Origin: Mycobacterium sp. Z3061
GTDB lineage: Bacteria > Actinomycetota > Actinomycetes > Mycobacteriales > Mycobacteriaceae
NCBI RefSeq assembly: GCF_031583025.1
Contig: NZ_CP134062.1
Span: 4,747,234 to 4,811,233, forward strand
DNA: 64,000 nucleotides
Direction of reading: 5' to 3'
In this document: piece after piece, positions 21,601 to 33,100 of the stretch
Position numbering within the stretch: the first letter of the stretch is position 1
How the letters are laid out: each line of letters starts with the position of its first letter
Position numbers and translations under genes: made by a program
The notes under the pieces: generated by a model
What the model was told of the DNA's origin: nothing
The model's input: the letters and a program-made list of their open reading frames with translations, nothing else
The model's database searches: none

Positions 21601-24103
21601 TGCCGTACGGGACGCTGCGGGTGTAGCGGCGCGGCTGGATCGGGTGGCAGATCGACCAGATCGCCGCCTCGGTCGCACCACCGAGGCTCAGCATCGACGC
21701 GTGCGGGGCCACTGATGAGATCTGTCCGGGTTGGGACACCGGGATCCAGTCGCCCGACAACATGATCTGTCGCAGCGTGGGCAGCCGGCGCCCCTCACCA
21801 TCGTCCAGCAGGAGCTGCATCTGCGCCGGCACCGAATTCCAGACGGTGACAGAGTGTTTCGAGATGGCGTCGGCCCATGCCCGGGGGTCGCTACGCCCGC
21901 CGCCTTCGGCGAACACTATCGCGCCGCCCGCCGCTAAGAGCCCGAAGATGTTGTACACCGAGAGGTCGAAGGTGTGCTGCGAGACGGCGAGCACCGCGTC
22001 GCTCGGCCTGATGCCCAGTCGGTCGTTGATGTCGGCCACTGTGTTCATCGCGGCGCGGTGAGTGACCATGACTCCCTTCGGCGTTCCGGTGGACCCCGAT
22101 GTGAAGATCACGTACGCGATGTCGTCGGGTGCTGCGACCGTCGGGCCGACGGCCGTGCCGCCTGGGTGCCAGGTCGTCGGTTCGGCGAGGAGGTCGTCGA
22201 TCGGTCCGCCGGGTTCACAGACCACGGCCGGTGAACATTGCCGGGTGATCTGCACCGTCCGCTGATCCGGCCACGCGACGTCGAGTGGCACGTAGGCCGC
22301 ACCGGCCAGCAGGGTACCCAGAATCGCGGCGACTTGACTTCGGCCCTCCGGCAGGCGAATTGCGACATAGTCACCGGTGCCGACACCAGCGGCTGCCAAC
22401 TCGGCCGCCACCGAATGGGCGGCGGCCAGCAACTGACCGTAGGTGGTCGACTGATCGCCCTGCCGGATGGCCACCGCCTCCGGCGTGCGCGCGGCATGAT
22501 GTACGAAACCCGAATGCAGGAACGTGGTTTCGCTGGCCTGCAGCGCTGGGGCGGGCGCCGGGGCCGCCGCCGGGAGCACGGGGTGGTCCCAGGCCGGCGG
22601 GTCGGTGCACAGCCTCCCCAGCACGTCGCGGAAGTCGGCGAAAGCCCGGTCGAGGACCTCGTCGCTGATCGCCCCGTCCCGGGTGTCCCAGTTGATCTCG
22701 CATTGACCGCCGGTCTCGAACACCTGGCAGTCCAGCAGCACCTGGGGAGTCTGGCTCAGACCACGCCCCGGTATCGGTTGCAGGAACGACGCGTTGGCGC
22801 CCAGGTCCTGCACGATGCCGGCACCGAGCGTCGAGGTGAGCACCACGGGTGAATGCGCGCCGCGATTCTCCTCGCTCTGGGCCAGCATGCGCGCAACCTC
22901 GACGCCGCCGACGGCAGAATGGTCCATGTCCTCGAAGAGACGCCCACCGATCGTCCGCAACAGCTCGGTGAACGGGCGCCCGTCCCGGACGTCCACCTCC
23001 AGCAGGCTGGTCCCGGTGAAATCCCCGACCAGCCGGCCGACGTCCGGGGTGAAGGGATGGCGGCCCATGGTGGTCAGCGTGAGCAGAAAGTGGTCGCGAT
23101 CGCCGTAGCGGCCCAGCACGCTGCCGAATGCCGCGGTGATCGCGACGCTGGCGGTGGCATCATGCTGGGTCGCGAGGCGGCTGAACGCGGCGAACTGGTC
23201 GGCAGGTAGCCGCATCGACCGTCGGGTGAACGTCGGTGCGACCTCCAGCACCGACCCGGCCGACCCGGCGGGCCGCAGCGGCAGCGAAACCGGCGGCGGA
23301 AGCTGGCCCAGGCGGGCCTGCCAGTAGGCGAGATCCCGCTGCCTGCGCGAGGCGCCGGCCACCGTGGCGCGGTGCTGCGCGACGTTCAGCAGATAATCGC
23401 GAAAACTGAAATCGGCTGAGGGCAGCTGCTGTTCCGGCGCGAGCAACAACCGCCCGAAATCGGTCATCACGATCGAGATGCTGACGAAATCCGCGATCAA
23501 CAGATCAATGGAGACATGCACCACCGTGTCGTGGGGCCCGATCGTCACGACGACGTCGTACATCGGCCCTTGACCCAGCGGGTAGGTCCGGTGGGCCAGT
23601 TCGTCCGCGATGCGTTCGCGCTCAACGAGGATTCGCTGGTGGTCGGCGTTCTCCCGGACCGTCAGGCCGTCATCAAGCTCACGGCGGATGGTCTGATAGC
23701 CGTCGGGATGGACAACACAGCGCAACATGTCATGCGCCTCAACGACTTTGCGCCACGCGCTCCGGTACGCCCGGGCGTCCGGCCTGGCGACGGCGTGATC
23801 GACGGCGAACTCCGCGTACCCGTGGCAGCCGACACCACCCCACTGAAAGGCCGACGTGCGCCCGACGGAATAGGCGGCCTGCACGTCGGTGAGGGGGAAA
23901 GGATCGAACCTGTCCTGCGGCGCCCGCAGCACCTCGGTCTCGCGGTTGAGTTCCGCGATGAGCTCCGACTTGGCCGCGGACAGTTGCGCTTTCAGCTCGG
24001 CGTCCAGCACCCCCTGCGGAGCCCGGAAGCGCAGGTTTGCACCGTCGACCCAGAGTTGCACGCCCATGCCGCGCACCTGCTGGATCAATCCGGCGGCGCT
24101 CAA
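18635..24103 (-). CDS. NRPS: docking-Cy-A(MT)-PCP-TE, cysteine module, PchF-like
   Basis: 1822 aa, close to PchF in length and order. Residues 1-55 form a TubC-type docking domain. A heterocyclisation domain (about 68-490) has FPLTDVQAAYSVGR, an intact DLLIAD-xxS motif and SQTPQVLLDCQ. The A domain (about 505-1400) reads DLYNMSLIWK at the ten specificity positions, which is the cysteine code; the last Lys is K1389. A methyltransferase (LEVGAGVGG near 1170) is inserted between A8 and A10, as in PchF, where it N-methylates the thiazolidine. The PCP carries Ser1455. The thioesterase (about 1520-1815) has GYCMGG with Cys1606 where most have Ser. ATG overlaps the stop of the larger NRPS by 4 nt. 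It likely performs the last cyclisation, N-methylation and release. Confidence 0.92.
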   Translation of the reverse strand: MSAAGLIQQVRGMGVQLWVDGANLRFRAPQGVLDAELKAQLSAAKSELIAELNRETEVLRAPQDRFDPFPLTDVQAAYSVGRTSAFQWGGVGCHGYAEFAVDHAVARPDARAYRSAWRKVVEAHDMLRCVVHPDGYQTIRRELDDGLTVRENADHQRILVERERIADELAHRTYPLGQGPMYDVVVTIGPHDTVVHVSIDLLIADFVSISIVMTDFGRLLLAPEQQLPSADFSFRDYLLNVAQHRATVAGASRRQRDLAYWQARLGQLPPPVSLPLRPAGSAGSVLEVAPTFTRRSMRLPADQFAAFSRLATQHDATASVAITAAFGSVLGRYGDRDHFLLTLTTMGRHPFTPDVGRLVGDFTGTSLLEVDVRDGRPFTELLRTIGGRLFEDMDHSAVGGVEVARMLAQSEENRGAHSPVVLTSTLGAGIVQDLGANASFLQPIPGRGLSQTPQVLLDCQVFETGGQCEINWDTRDGAISDEVLDRAFADFRDVLGRLCTDPPAWDHPVLPAAAPAPAPALQASETTFLHSGFVHHAARTPEAVAIRQGDQSTTYGQLLAAAHSVAAELAAAGVGTGDYVAIRLPEGRSQVAAILGTLLAGAAYVPLDVAWPDQRTVQITRQCSPAVVCEPGGPIDDLLAEPTTWHPGGTAVGPTVAAPDDIAYVIFTSGSTGTPKGVMVTHRAAMNTVADINDRLGIRPSDAVLAVSQHTFDLSVYNIFGLLAAGGAIVFAEGGGRSDPRAWADAISKHSVTVWNSVPAQMQLLLDDGEGRRLPTLRQIMLSGDWIPVSQPGQISSVAPHASMLSLGGATEAAIWSICHPIQPRRYTRSVPYGTAMRNQTVQVLTHRGEPAAPWQIGEIHIGGAGLAHGYLGDPARTAAAFITHPVSGERLYRTGDYGRVTDDGVIELLGRRDNQVKIRGHRIELAEVDSALSALPGVRGAMSAAIGTAPDERIIAAAVVPDPADDREHSERHRRAATVRRGLDKAHRHQIADIDVDKMLLFASAARSTALMSMSAALGTAVAAGELVAVDELARRLSLPDHLHRLFHRWLDALADDGRVRLQAGARLELIDRQNLSDCVGDWQRVRELGAVVDYGDDLLAYVGECIEHLPGLLAGTVDPLQLLFPEGTVDTATAAYRDNLVSRYTNHVLTSGITARAGQATEQRALRVLEVGAGVGGTSVGLITALAPYPVHYTFTDVSHFFLARARNLFAEHDFIDYRLFDINRPPAEQGFAAGSFDVIVCANVLHNAVNIDHALVMLDRLLAPGGSLVFVDATAVNHPLMISMEFKEGLHGFTDVRAETHSAFLSYAQWHDALRQSPLGEVHSFPPPRHPLGLLGQHVFWCDSASPGQALRPAELIEGARRALPGHMLPQQLVCLPAFPLTANGKIDRRAVIAELETLRAAARVTSGAAGGRPAVLDGMQSRIATIWASVLGMDVDQLSPTSDFFALGGDSLLMAQAIGRIRRDIAEASGLAWDELLRAMVSNPTLVAAADAVRRPAADRAPGASGPVVSPLVYLGAGQGFSPGGEIAVLVHDGSGGLGPYAELVPHLRAGDRVPDLYGLRRVPGDGYSQIPPAELFSTLAARYSEPVVALAPAKVHLLGYCMGGLLAAEIAKCLEEAGVAVETVTVVSSYRVPIDVEDDDILDYCFAQILGVSPEVLGLRVDEDAVRGAFTRARSRYVDVIPAGALRSVAEPVLAECLRRSAEPGDARLRLLAESGVLGRSWDVDALRELRSVFVHSLRAVVHGAAEPFLGDIHFLRQRGDIHFLPTLQEDMTAFWSDYCLGDLTVSTIDGNHFDCLTGENAQSVARLLADCWITDS

Positions 24104-27100
24104 AGCACGCCTTCTTCGAAGTCCGAATCGCCGGTGACCGTCCTCAGTTGTGTCACGAAATCGCCGATCACCGGATATTCGAACAACAGTCGCAGCGTCG
24201 CGGCGGCCGACACGTCCCGGCTGAGCTGTTCGACCACTCTGGTCGCCGTCACCGAATCCCCGCCCAGCCGAAAGAAGTTGTCGCCCGGTTCAACACGCGG
24301 CAGCCCGAGCGCTGCCGCGCATGTCCGCAGAACCTTGTCGCTGAATTCGTCGCCCCGCACCTCCGGGTGTGCGGCGGCCGGATTCGAGGCGGCGGCCGCG
24401 AGCATGCCGTCGACCATCGTGTCGAGGTTGTGCCGTGCGGCTTCCCGCGGAATCGCCTGGGTGACGAAGTCCCACGAGAGCGACAGTCCCCCGGCGCTCT
24501 CCCACATCTGAAAGTCCAGCACCGTCTGCGGCGTCTGGGACAGGCCGAATACCGGCCGGCCCAATCCGGACGGCGCTCCGGGAGATGTGCCGATCAGGCC
24601 GAGCCCGCTGGTGAACACGACCGGGAACACCGCTTTGGCCGGTTGGCCGTGATGGCGCAGCAGCTCACGCTGCAGCCATACCGCGTCGGCGGCGCGGTGC
24701 GGCAGGTCGGTAACGAGTTGTCGCTGCAACCGGCGCGCCTGTTCCCATATCGACGCGGCCGATTCGACTTGGCATTCCAGCAGTAGCAGCGAGGTGAAGT
24801 CGCCGATGACATGTTCGATTCCCGGCACATCGGGATCGCGGTCGAACAGCGTGACGTTGATGCAGAAGTGATTGTTGCCGGACCACCGGCCGAGCACCCG
24901 TGCGTAATGGGCCAGCAGGAACGAGGCGGCGGTTACCCGTTCGGCGCGGCACGCCTCGGTTATCCGTCGCCAGTCGGCAGCCCCGACGGCGGCTTCCACC
25001 CGCTCGAAGACCGGTCTCTCGATGTCGAGCAGCACCTGCGTCGCAGCCAGCTGCGGCGCCGGCGGCAGCGCGGGGAGGCGGGCGCGCCAGTAGTCGCGGC
25101 TGTCGGCCAGCGTCGGCAGGACGTCTTCGTCGGCGCCGGGCCACAATTCCGGGTGACCCGCTACGTAGCATGCGAATGTTATTGGGAGCGATGGTAACTC
25201 ATCGGTGTCGCCACCGCGGTAGAGGTATTCCAGCTGCGCCAGGGCGATCATCATGCTGGTGCCGTCCAGCATGATGTTGTCCATGCTGATCCCCACGACG
25301 GCGCGTCCGCCGTCGGACAGTTGTACGCCGAAGTCGATCCCGGGCCGCGTCGTCAGATCGATCACCTGATCGACCAGCGGTGTCCGCACATCGTCGTAGC
25401 TGCGGACGACCGGTTCGATCGGGGCCGGATGCACCACCGCGCTCCAGCGCGACGACTCGGGCAGCACCGTGGTGCGCAGGCCGGGATGGCGGTCGATGAG
25501 TTGCCGTGCGGCCTTCTCGAACCTGGCCGCGTCGAACTCGGGAACCTCGAATTCGAAATAGCAGTGTGCGGCAACGCCGCTGAGCATGAAGCCACCGAAC
25601 CGGCCGGCCAGGTAGGCCTGCTGGACGACGGTGAGCGGATACGACGATTCGTCGCCGGCCGCGCTGGTCACCTGCTGCCGCGCTGGATGCGCTGCGGTGG
25701 GCATGCCCGCGTGCTCGGCGAGCTCGGCCAGCACCGGATAATTGAACAGGTCGACGAGGGCCAACCGGGTGAAGCCCGCGCTCTGCAGGTCGGCGTACAC
25801 CCTGGTGGCGACCAGGCTGTCACCGCCGAGCAGGAAGAAATCGTCATCGGCGGCGGGTAGAGCGGATCCGGCGATGTTCAAGTGCCGCTGCCAGATTGCG
25901 GCGATCGTCGCCTGCACCGACTGGTCCACGGCCGGGACGGGCGCCGGGACCGCCGCCGGCGGCGCCAGCCGGGACACCTGCGCCGCCCGGCGCCGCCGAT
26001 CGTCGCGCCGCGGGTGAGCGATGATCGTCAGGCCGGGCCCGTTCTGCGTCATCTGGGCCGGGCGCCAGTGCCGTTGCGCCAGGAACCGCCACCACTCGTG
26101 CGCGGCGGGCAACGACCCCGCCGAGAGTAGGTCGGGATTCAGCACGGCTGCGCTGGCCAAAGTGGCCGCGGTGACCTCGCAGACTTCGGCCACCCAGAGC
26201 CACCCATCCGCGGCCACGGCGACCGCGTCGAGCACCGTGCCCGCGTCGGTGAGCTGGTGCAGGGAGCCGCAGCAGACCACGACATCCGCCTCGGTTGCGG
26301 CGAGCTGGGCGTGTGAATCAAGTTGCTGGACAACGGACTGTATGTTCCGTCCGGCGGCGATGGCGGCCAGCACGGGGTTCGGCTCGAAGCACAGGTACTC
26401 GTCTGCGACCGCGCCGATCAGACCGGTGAGCCGCTGGGTGATCAAGCCGGTCCGCGAGCCGATCTCCAGGATCCGCAGCCGCCGCCCGACCTGGCGCGAA
26501 TGCGTGAAGATTCGCTCGGTGAGCTCGTCGAGCGCTACCCGCAGGCGCTCATCGGCTAGCAGCAGGGCTTCCGGAGCGAGTTGTGGGTCGCCGATCAGCG
26601 TCTGCGGGGATGCCGCGCCGGTCACGATGTCGGCCAGCCTGCGCGCCGCCCGGTCGGTGTCCCGGTGCGCAGCGACGCCGCTCCGCACTTGTTCCCAACG
26701 CCGCACCAAGGCCGCGTACTCCTGGCGTACCTGCTGCGGGCCGTACAGCCCTCTCGCGGAGGCGATCACCGCGGCCGGCCAATCGGACTCCCCGGCCTCC
26801 GGGAGCGTCTCGGGGACACGCCCGTCGCGCACGACCCTTTGGAAGTAGGTGAAAGCCTGTGCCAGGGCCTCATCGGAGATGACGCCGGTGGCCACGTCCC
26901 AGCTGATGCGGGCGCCTCCGCGGTCGTCTTCCACCTGACAATCCAGCCACACCCCCGGTGTTTGAGTCAGGGTGCCGAGGCTCGACAACTCGGTGGCGTG
27001 CTGCGGGACCAGGCCCAGCGTGCTGGTGAAGACGACCGGATAACCCGCCGACCCGGCCGCCCGCAGCGCGGCAAGGTACGCCGTCGCATCACCGGAATCG

Positions 27101-30100
27101 CCGACAGCGCACCACAACTGCTCCTGGGCGGCGGAGACTGCCTCCCGGGAGCCGGGTTCGGCGACGCTGTAGTCGAGGTCGCACAGCATCAGCCGGGTGA
27201 AGTTGCCCAGCACCTCGCGGTCAGCCGGCGCATAGTCGGGACGGTGTGAGATCGGCACCACGATTGCGAACCGCGGTCCGGTCCCCGTCGCGTACAGCGC
27301 CGCGCCGAACGCCTCGAAGATCAGCGCGGTGGGGGTGACACCCAGCCGAGAGGCCCGCTCGCGCAGGCAGTCGAACTCGCGTGGGTCAAGCGTGAAGGTG
27401 GACCTTGCGAAGCGGACCCGCGCGTTGTGGTCACTGGCGCTGTCAACGCACAATGGCAGCGCCGGTGGCGGGCTGTGCTCGTGCGCATAGCCGTTGCGGG
27501 GTGTCTCGCCTGCGAAACGTGCGAAAACGGTAGCGCCGCAATCAACTTGGAATGGCCGCGGCGCGCGCTGGTAGTCGGCGACGATCGTCGCGATGACCGT
27601 GGTCAGACTGCGCGCATCGAGGCTGAGGTAGTTGATCAGCAGCCCGATGTGGCGCGATGAGCCGGTGAGCGCGAAGCACTGGACGGCCGGAACCGCGCGC
27701 GGATCGAAAGTCGCGCCGGCCATTCGTTGCATCAGCGAGTCGGGGTCGAGGCCGGCGACCATCGTGACGGCAACCGGCCCGGTGTGGGCGTGCACCCGTT
27801 GTCCGGTGTCGGTATCCAGCGCACAACGCAGCATGTCGAACTCATCGACGCATCGACTGACAACGGCGGCGAACCGGGCCGGGTCGATCTCCTCGCCCGG
27901 CTCAGTCGCCGCCAGCACCACCGCGAAGTATGTTGGCGCGCGGACGGTTCCGTTCAGTCCCGCGCTGCCGAGCACGTACGCCTGCTGCAGACGCGTCAGC
28001 GGGAGCTCCGCCACGGGGGTCACTCGGAAGTGGCCGCCCGCAGCGTGCGGAGGCGGGCCGGTGACGCATACCGAGCTGAACTCGCGCAGCGTCTGGCGTT
28101 TGAGCAGTTGACCGACGTCCGCGCCGTGCACACCCTTGCGCTTCAGCTCCAGGGCCACCTGCGTTGCCCGCAGACTGTCCCCACCGTGACGGAAGAAGTT
28201 GTCATCGCGGCTGGTGATCGGTGAACCCAGTACCGCCGACCACACCTCCGCGACAAGCTGTTCCACCGGGGTGAGCGCACCGCTCGGTGCCGCGTGCGCG
28301 GCGGCTTCGATTTCCTGGGCAGCTCTGCGGCGATCGACCTTGCCGTTGCCGTTGAGCGGCAACGTGGAGCCGAAAAGGAAAAGGTTCGGAACCATGTACT
28401 GCGGCAGCCGGGACTCGAGGTGCGTCCGCAACTCGGCGGAACTCGGCTCCGCGGCAGCGCATTCCGCGACGACGACTGCACCCAGCGCCCTGTTCCCGTG
28501 GACGGGGACCACCACGGCGCTACCGACTCCCGGGTATCCCCGCAGCACGTGCTCGATCTCGCCGCATTCCACCCGGTGACCGTTGATCTTGACCTGGGCA
28601 TCGATCCGGCCGAGGAATTCCAGGGTGCCATCGGGCCAATAGCATCCGAGGTCGCCCGTGCGATACCACCGCCGCCCTTCCTCGTCCGCCACGAATTTCT
28701 CGGCGGTCAGGGCCGGTGCGTGCTGGTAGCCGAGCGCGACACCCGCTCCACCGATCCACAATTCACCCGCCACGTGGTCGGGGCGATCCTCGCCGGTGGT
28801 GTCGACGACCCGGAACACCTGGTTGGACAAGGGATATCCGTACGGGACCGACACCCATTCGGGGTCCGGGTCGGCGACGACGAACTCGTTGGACCAGATC
28901 GCGGCCTCGGTGGCACCGCCCATCGCGACCAGCCGCGCCTGCGGGGCGACGCCGTGCAGGCGCCGTGGCATGTCGAGCGGAATCCAGTCACCGGAGAGGA
29001 ACACCGAGCGTAGGGTTGACAGCGCGGCGGCTTGGCCTCCCACCGCGATCAACAGCATATCCAGCAGCGCCGGAACCGAATTCCAGATGGTCACCGAGAA
29101 TTCAGCGATCAGCTTCTTCCAGCGGAACGCGTCGCGCCGGTGCGCCTCGGAGATCGTCACCACGCTGGCGCCGCGGCTCAGCGGCCCGAAGATGTCGTAC
29201 ACACTGAGGTCGAAATCCAGTGCCGACAGCGCCAGCAGGACGTCGGCGTCGCCGATCTCGTTCCGGCGGTTCACGTCGACGATCGTGTTCAGCGCCGCCG
29301 CGTGGGAGGTGAGAACCCCTTTGGGTTCACCGGTTGAGCCGGACGTGTAGATCACATAGGCGATGTCGTGCGGGTCCGACGGGATAGGCTCGGCCGGCGC
29401 GCTCCGGAACATCGACCCGATGTCGTACACGACCGGGCCCGCAGTGGTCGCGCCGTTCTCCCGGCCTTCCGACCGGATCAGACCCGCCATTCCGGACAGT
29501 GCGCAGATGCGGGCGAATCGCTCGCCAGGCTGATCCACACCGACCGGCAGGTAGGCGCAGCCGGACATCAGGACTCCGAGCACGGCGACCACCTGCGCGG
29601 GTCCCTTGGGAAGCTGAATTCCGATGATCGACCCCGGCGCGTGCCGAGCGGCCAGCGCGCCGGCGACGCGGCATGCCAGTTCGTCGAGTGCGCCGTAGGT
29701 CAGGTGCGGGTGAGCCGCAGCGATCGGATCATCAGCATCCGGGGCCGGGCCGAATTCATCGGCGGCCCAATACAAAGCGATCGCAGTGGGGTTGCGTTGC
29801 GCGTGCTCCCGGAACGCCTGGTAGAGCACTCCCGGTGGCGCAGGCACCGTCGTGGCGTTACGGCGTTGCCGGGCCAGGGCTGAATGCTTAGGCAGCCCGA
29901 TCGGGACCGGGGTGGCCCAGTCGTGGCTGCCGAGGCGCTCCAGCAGCCCGACGTACGCCGCGAACATGTCGGTGACGACACCACCGGGAAAGCAGCCCGC
30001 GCGGTAATCCCAGGACACGATCAGCCCGTCGCCGAGCGCGCCGACCTGGTTGTCGATGGTCACCTGAGGGGTCATCGACGTCAGTTCGCTGACGGCGCCC

Positions 30101-33100
30101 AGGGTTTCGGCGTCGGCCTGCCGCAGGACGGTGGTGTCCGCCGCGTAGGTGAACACCAGCGGGGCGATCCCGCTGTGCCCGGTGCCCGCCCGCAGTTGGG
30201 CTGCCAACAGATCGGTGGATTCGGGGGCGGCGAGCGCGGCGCGCAGGCCTCGCTGTGCGTTGCGCACCTGCTCGGCGAAAGGGATTCGAGCATGCCCTCC
30301 GGTCCGGTACAGGTGTGTCTCGGTGAAATCACCGATCACGTCCGCGACACCCGGCGGACGGCCGAAAGTCGTCACGTTGATCAGGAAGTCGTGTGTGGTG
30401 CTCCAGCGTTGCAACACCAGGCTGTACGCGGCAAGGAAGGCTGCGGCCCGGGTGACGCCGTGGGCGCGGCACGCCGCGTCCAGGCCCGCGATCGAGTCGC
30501 GGCCCAGCGCGTGTTGCTCACGCCGGAAAACGACATCCCGCTCTTCGCCCCGGGGCAGCTGTGGGCCTTCGGGCAACAACTCGGCATCATCCGGGGTTGG
30601 CGATGGCATCCGTGCCGCCATCTCGAAAGTAGCTGGAGTGCCTGGCAATTCGTCACCGCGGTAGAGCGCGGCCAGATCGCGCAGGAAGATGCCGATGCTG
30701 GTCAGGTCGGCCATGATGAGGTCGATGGCGAAGTGCAGGATGCAGCGATCATCCAGACGCGTCAGCTCGACCCGCCAGGTGTCGCCGCTTTCGATGTCGA
30801 ATCGGTGCGTGCGCAGCCGGGCGCGCACCTCGGCGAGATGCCGGTTGGGGTCGGTGGTACCGGTCAGATCGTGTGTCCGCAACGGGGCGTGGATGTTCTG
30901 CGGCGCGGTGTGGAATCGGTCGGGGCCGGGAAACGTGCTGCGCAACATAGGGTGCCGGCGCGCCAGTGCGTCCAGCGCCGCGTTCAGCCGAACCGGGTCG
31001 ATGGCCGCGCCGCTCAGTTCGAAGTAAGTCTGGCAGCCCACTCCGCCGAGCGGTTGTTCGGCGCCGCGGCCGACCCAGTATGCGCGTTGCAATGCCGTCG
31101 TCGATCCCTCGGAGCCGGCCTGGCGTGGGCTGATCGGTGCGGCGTCATCGTAAAGTTGCTGCCAATTGTCCAGAGTCGGTCCGGCATAGAGGTCGGCGAA
31201 GTCCAATCGTCGCGACCGCCGCGCCGTCCATTCCACGACCTGCGCGACCATCACCGAGGTCAGGCCCCGTGCAACCAGATCGGTATCACCAGCCAGGTCA
31301 GCCGCCGTCATGCCGAGTAGGTCCGCGACGCACACCGCCAACTCCGTTGCCGCGACCGGGTGTACGGGATTCGCCGAAACCTGTTGCACGACATCCAATT
31401 CACCCGCCGCGAGTAACTCGAGCGTCTTGCGCCGGCGAATCTTCCCGGACGTCGTCCGGGGCAGCGTCCGCTGTCGTACCCAGACGACACGCTCCGGTGC
31501 GGTCTGGTGCGCGGCCAGAATCCGGCGGCGCAGAACACGGCTCAAGTCGTCGAGGTCTTGCGCCGGAGAGCCCGTTTCGGCGACCAGCCACCACTCTCCG
31601 GCGGACGCCTCCGGCTGAACCGCGCACGCCCCCCCGTTGTCGACACCACAACCGGCCTCTTCGACGGTCAGCTCGATGTCGTTCGGGAAGTAGTTGCCGC
31701 CGCCCACGATGATCAGGTCGCGGTACCGACCGCAGATGTACAGCTCGCCATCCCGCCGGAATCCCGCGTCGCCCGTACGCAGGAAAGGTCCGGCACCGTC
31801 AGAGGTGTTGGCGCAGAACGTTTCCGCCGTCTGGTCCGGCCGCCGCCAGTATCCTGCCGGCAGCCCCTCGCCGGCGACCCAGATCTCCCCGACCGTGCCG
31901 TCCGGCAGGACAACGCACAGGTGCGGATCGACGATGCGAACGTCCCAACCCAGTGTGCTATCACCGCAACTGACCAGGGTGCGAGCGCGCCGATCCGCCG
32001 GCTCATCGCTGCACCCGACTGCACGGCCACGGTTGAGTTGCTCGGCGTCGAAGCTCGCCTGCACCCATGGCCGGGGACTCGTGGTGCCCGATACCGCCAG
32101 TCCGGCTTCTGCGAGCCCGTACTGCGGAGCCATCACGTCGGCCCGCAGGCCCGCCGGCTGAAACCTCGCCGCGAAGTCGCGCAGCGTGGCCGGCCGGACC
32201 GGCTCCGCGCCATTGACGGCCAGGCGCAGGCAGCTGAGGTCCAGAGATTTTGCGCTCGCCTCGTCGAAAGCATCGACGCAGAGCCGGTAGGCGAAATCCG
32301 GTCCGGCGATCCAGTTTCCGCGTACCTCATGGACGGTCTGCAGCCAGATGCGCGGGTTGCGCACGAAATCGAAGGGCGGGATGACGGTCGCGGTCCCACC
32401 GGTGGCCAGGGCGAGGAGCACCCCCCAGAAGATGCCCAGATCGTGATATAGCGGCAACCAGCTGACGGTTCGGATGTCATCCGGGTGATTCCACAGCGCC
32501 AATCCGATCCTGCGTTGACAGAGCATCGACTTGTGGGTGTTGACGATTCCCTTAGGCTCCCCGGTGGAGCCCGAGGTGTACTGCAGGAAGGCGACTTCGC
32601 CGGCGGCGACGGCGCGCCCCGCCATCCGCACACTCGAGTCCGGCGTCCGCAGCGCGATTCCGTCCAGCAGCGCCTCACCGTCGAGCGTCTCGGCAAGGCC
32701 GGCGCTCGTGTAGACGGCCGCCGGTTCACAGTCCCGCAGAATGTGCTGCGCCCGTCGCAGGAAGCGCTCGGGCGCGTCGGCGGCGGGCAGATACAGCGGA
32801 ACGGGGATCAGCCCGGCATCCATGGCGGCGATGAAACCGGCGACGTAATCGGCGTCTCCGGCCTGGGCCATCACGACACGGGAGCCCACCGGCAGATCCC
32901 CGAACGCGTTGTCCCGGATCCGGCAGACCTGCTCCCACAATCGCCGATAGGTCCAGACTTCCGTCCCTGCCAGGTCGACCATGCGCAGCGCGATGGCCTC
33001 GGGACGCCGGTGCACCCACTCGGCGATCACGTCGGGGACGCGCCGATCCGTCGGCGGTCCGGCCTTATCCCGCTTGCACTGTCCATCAGGGGACCGGAGT

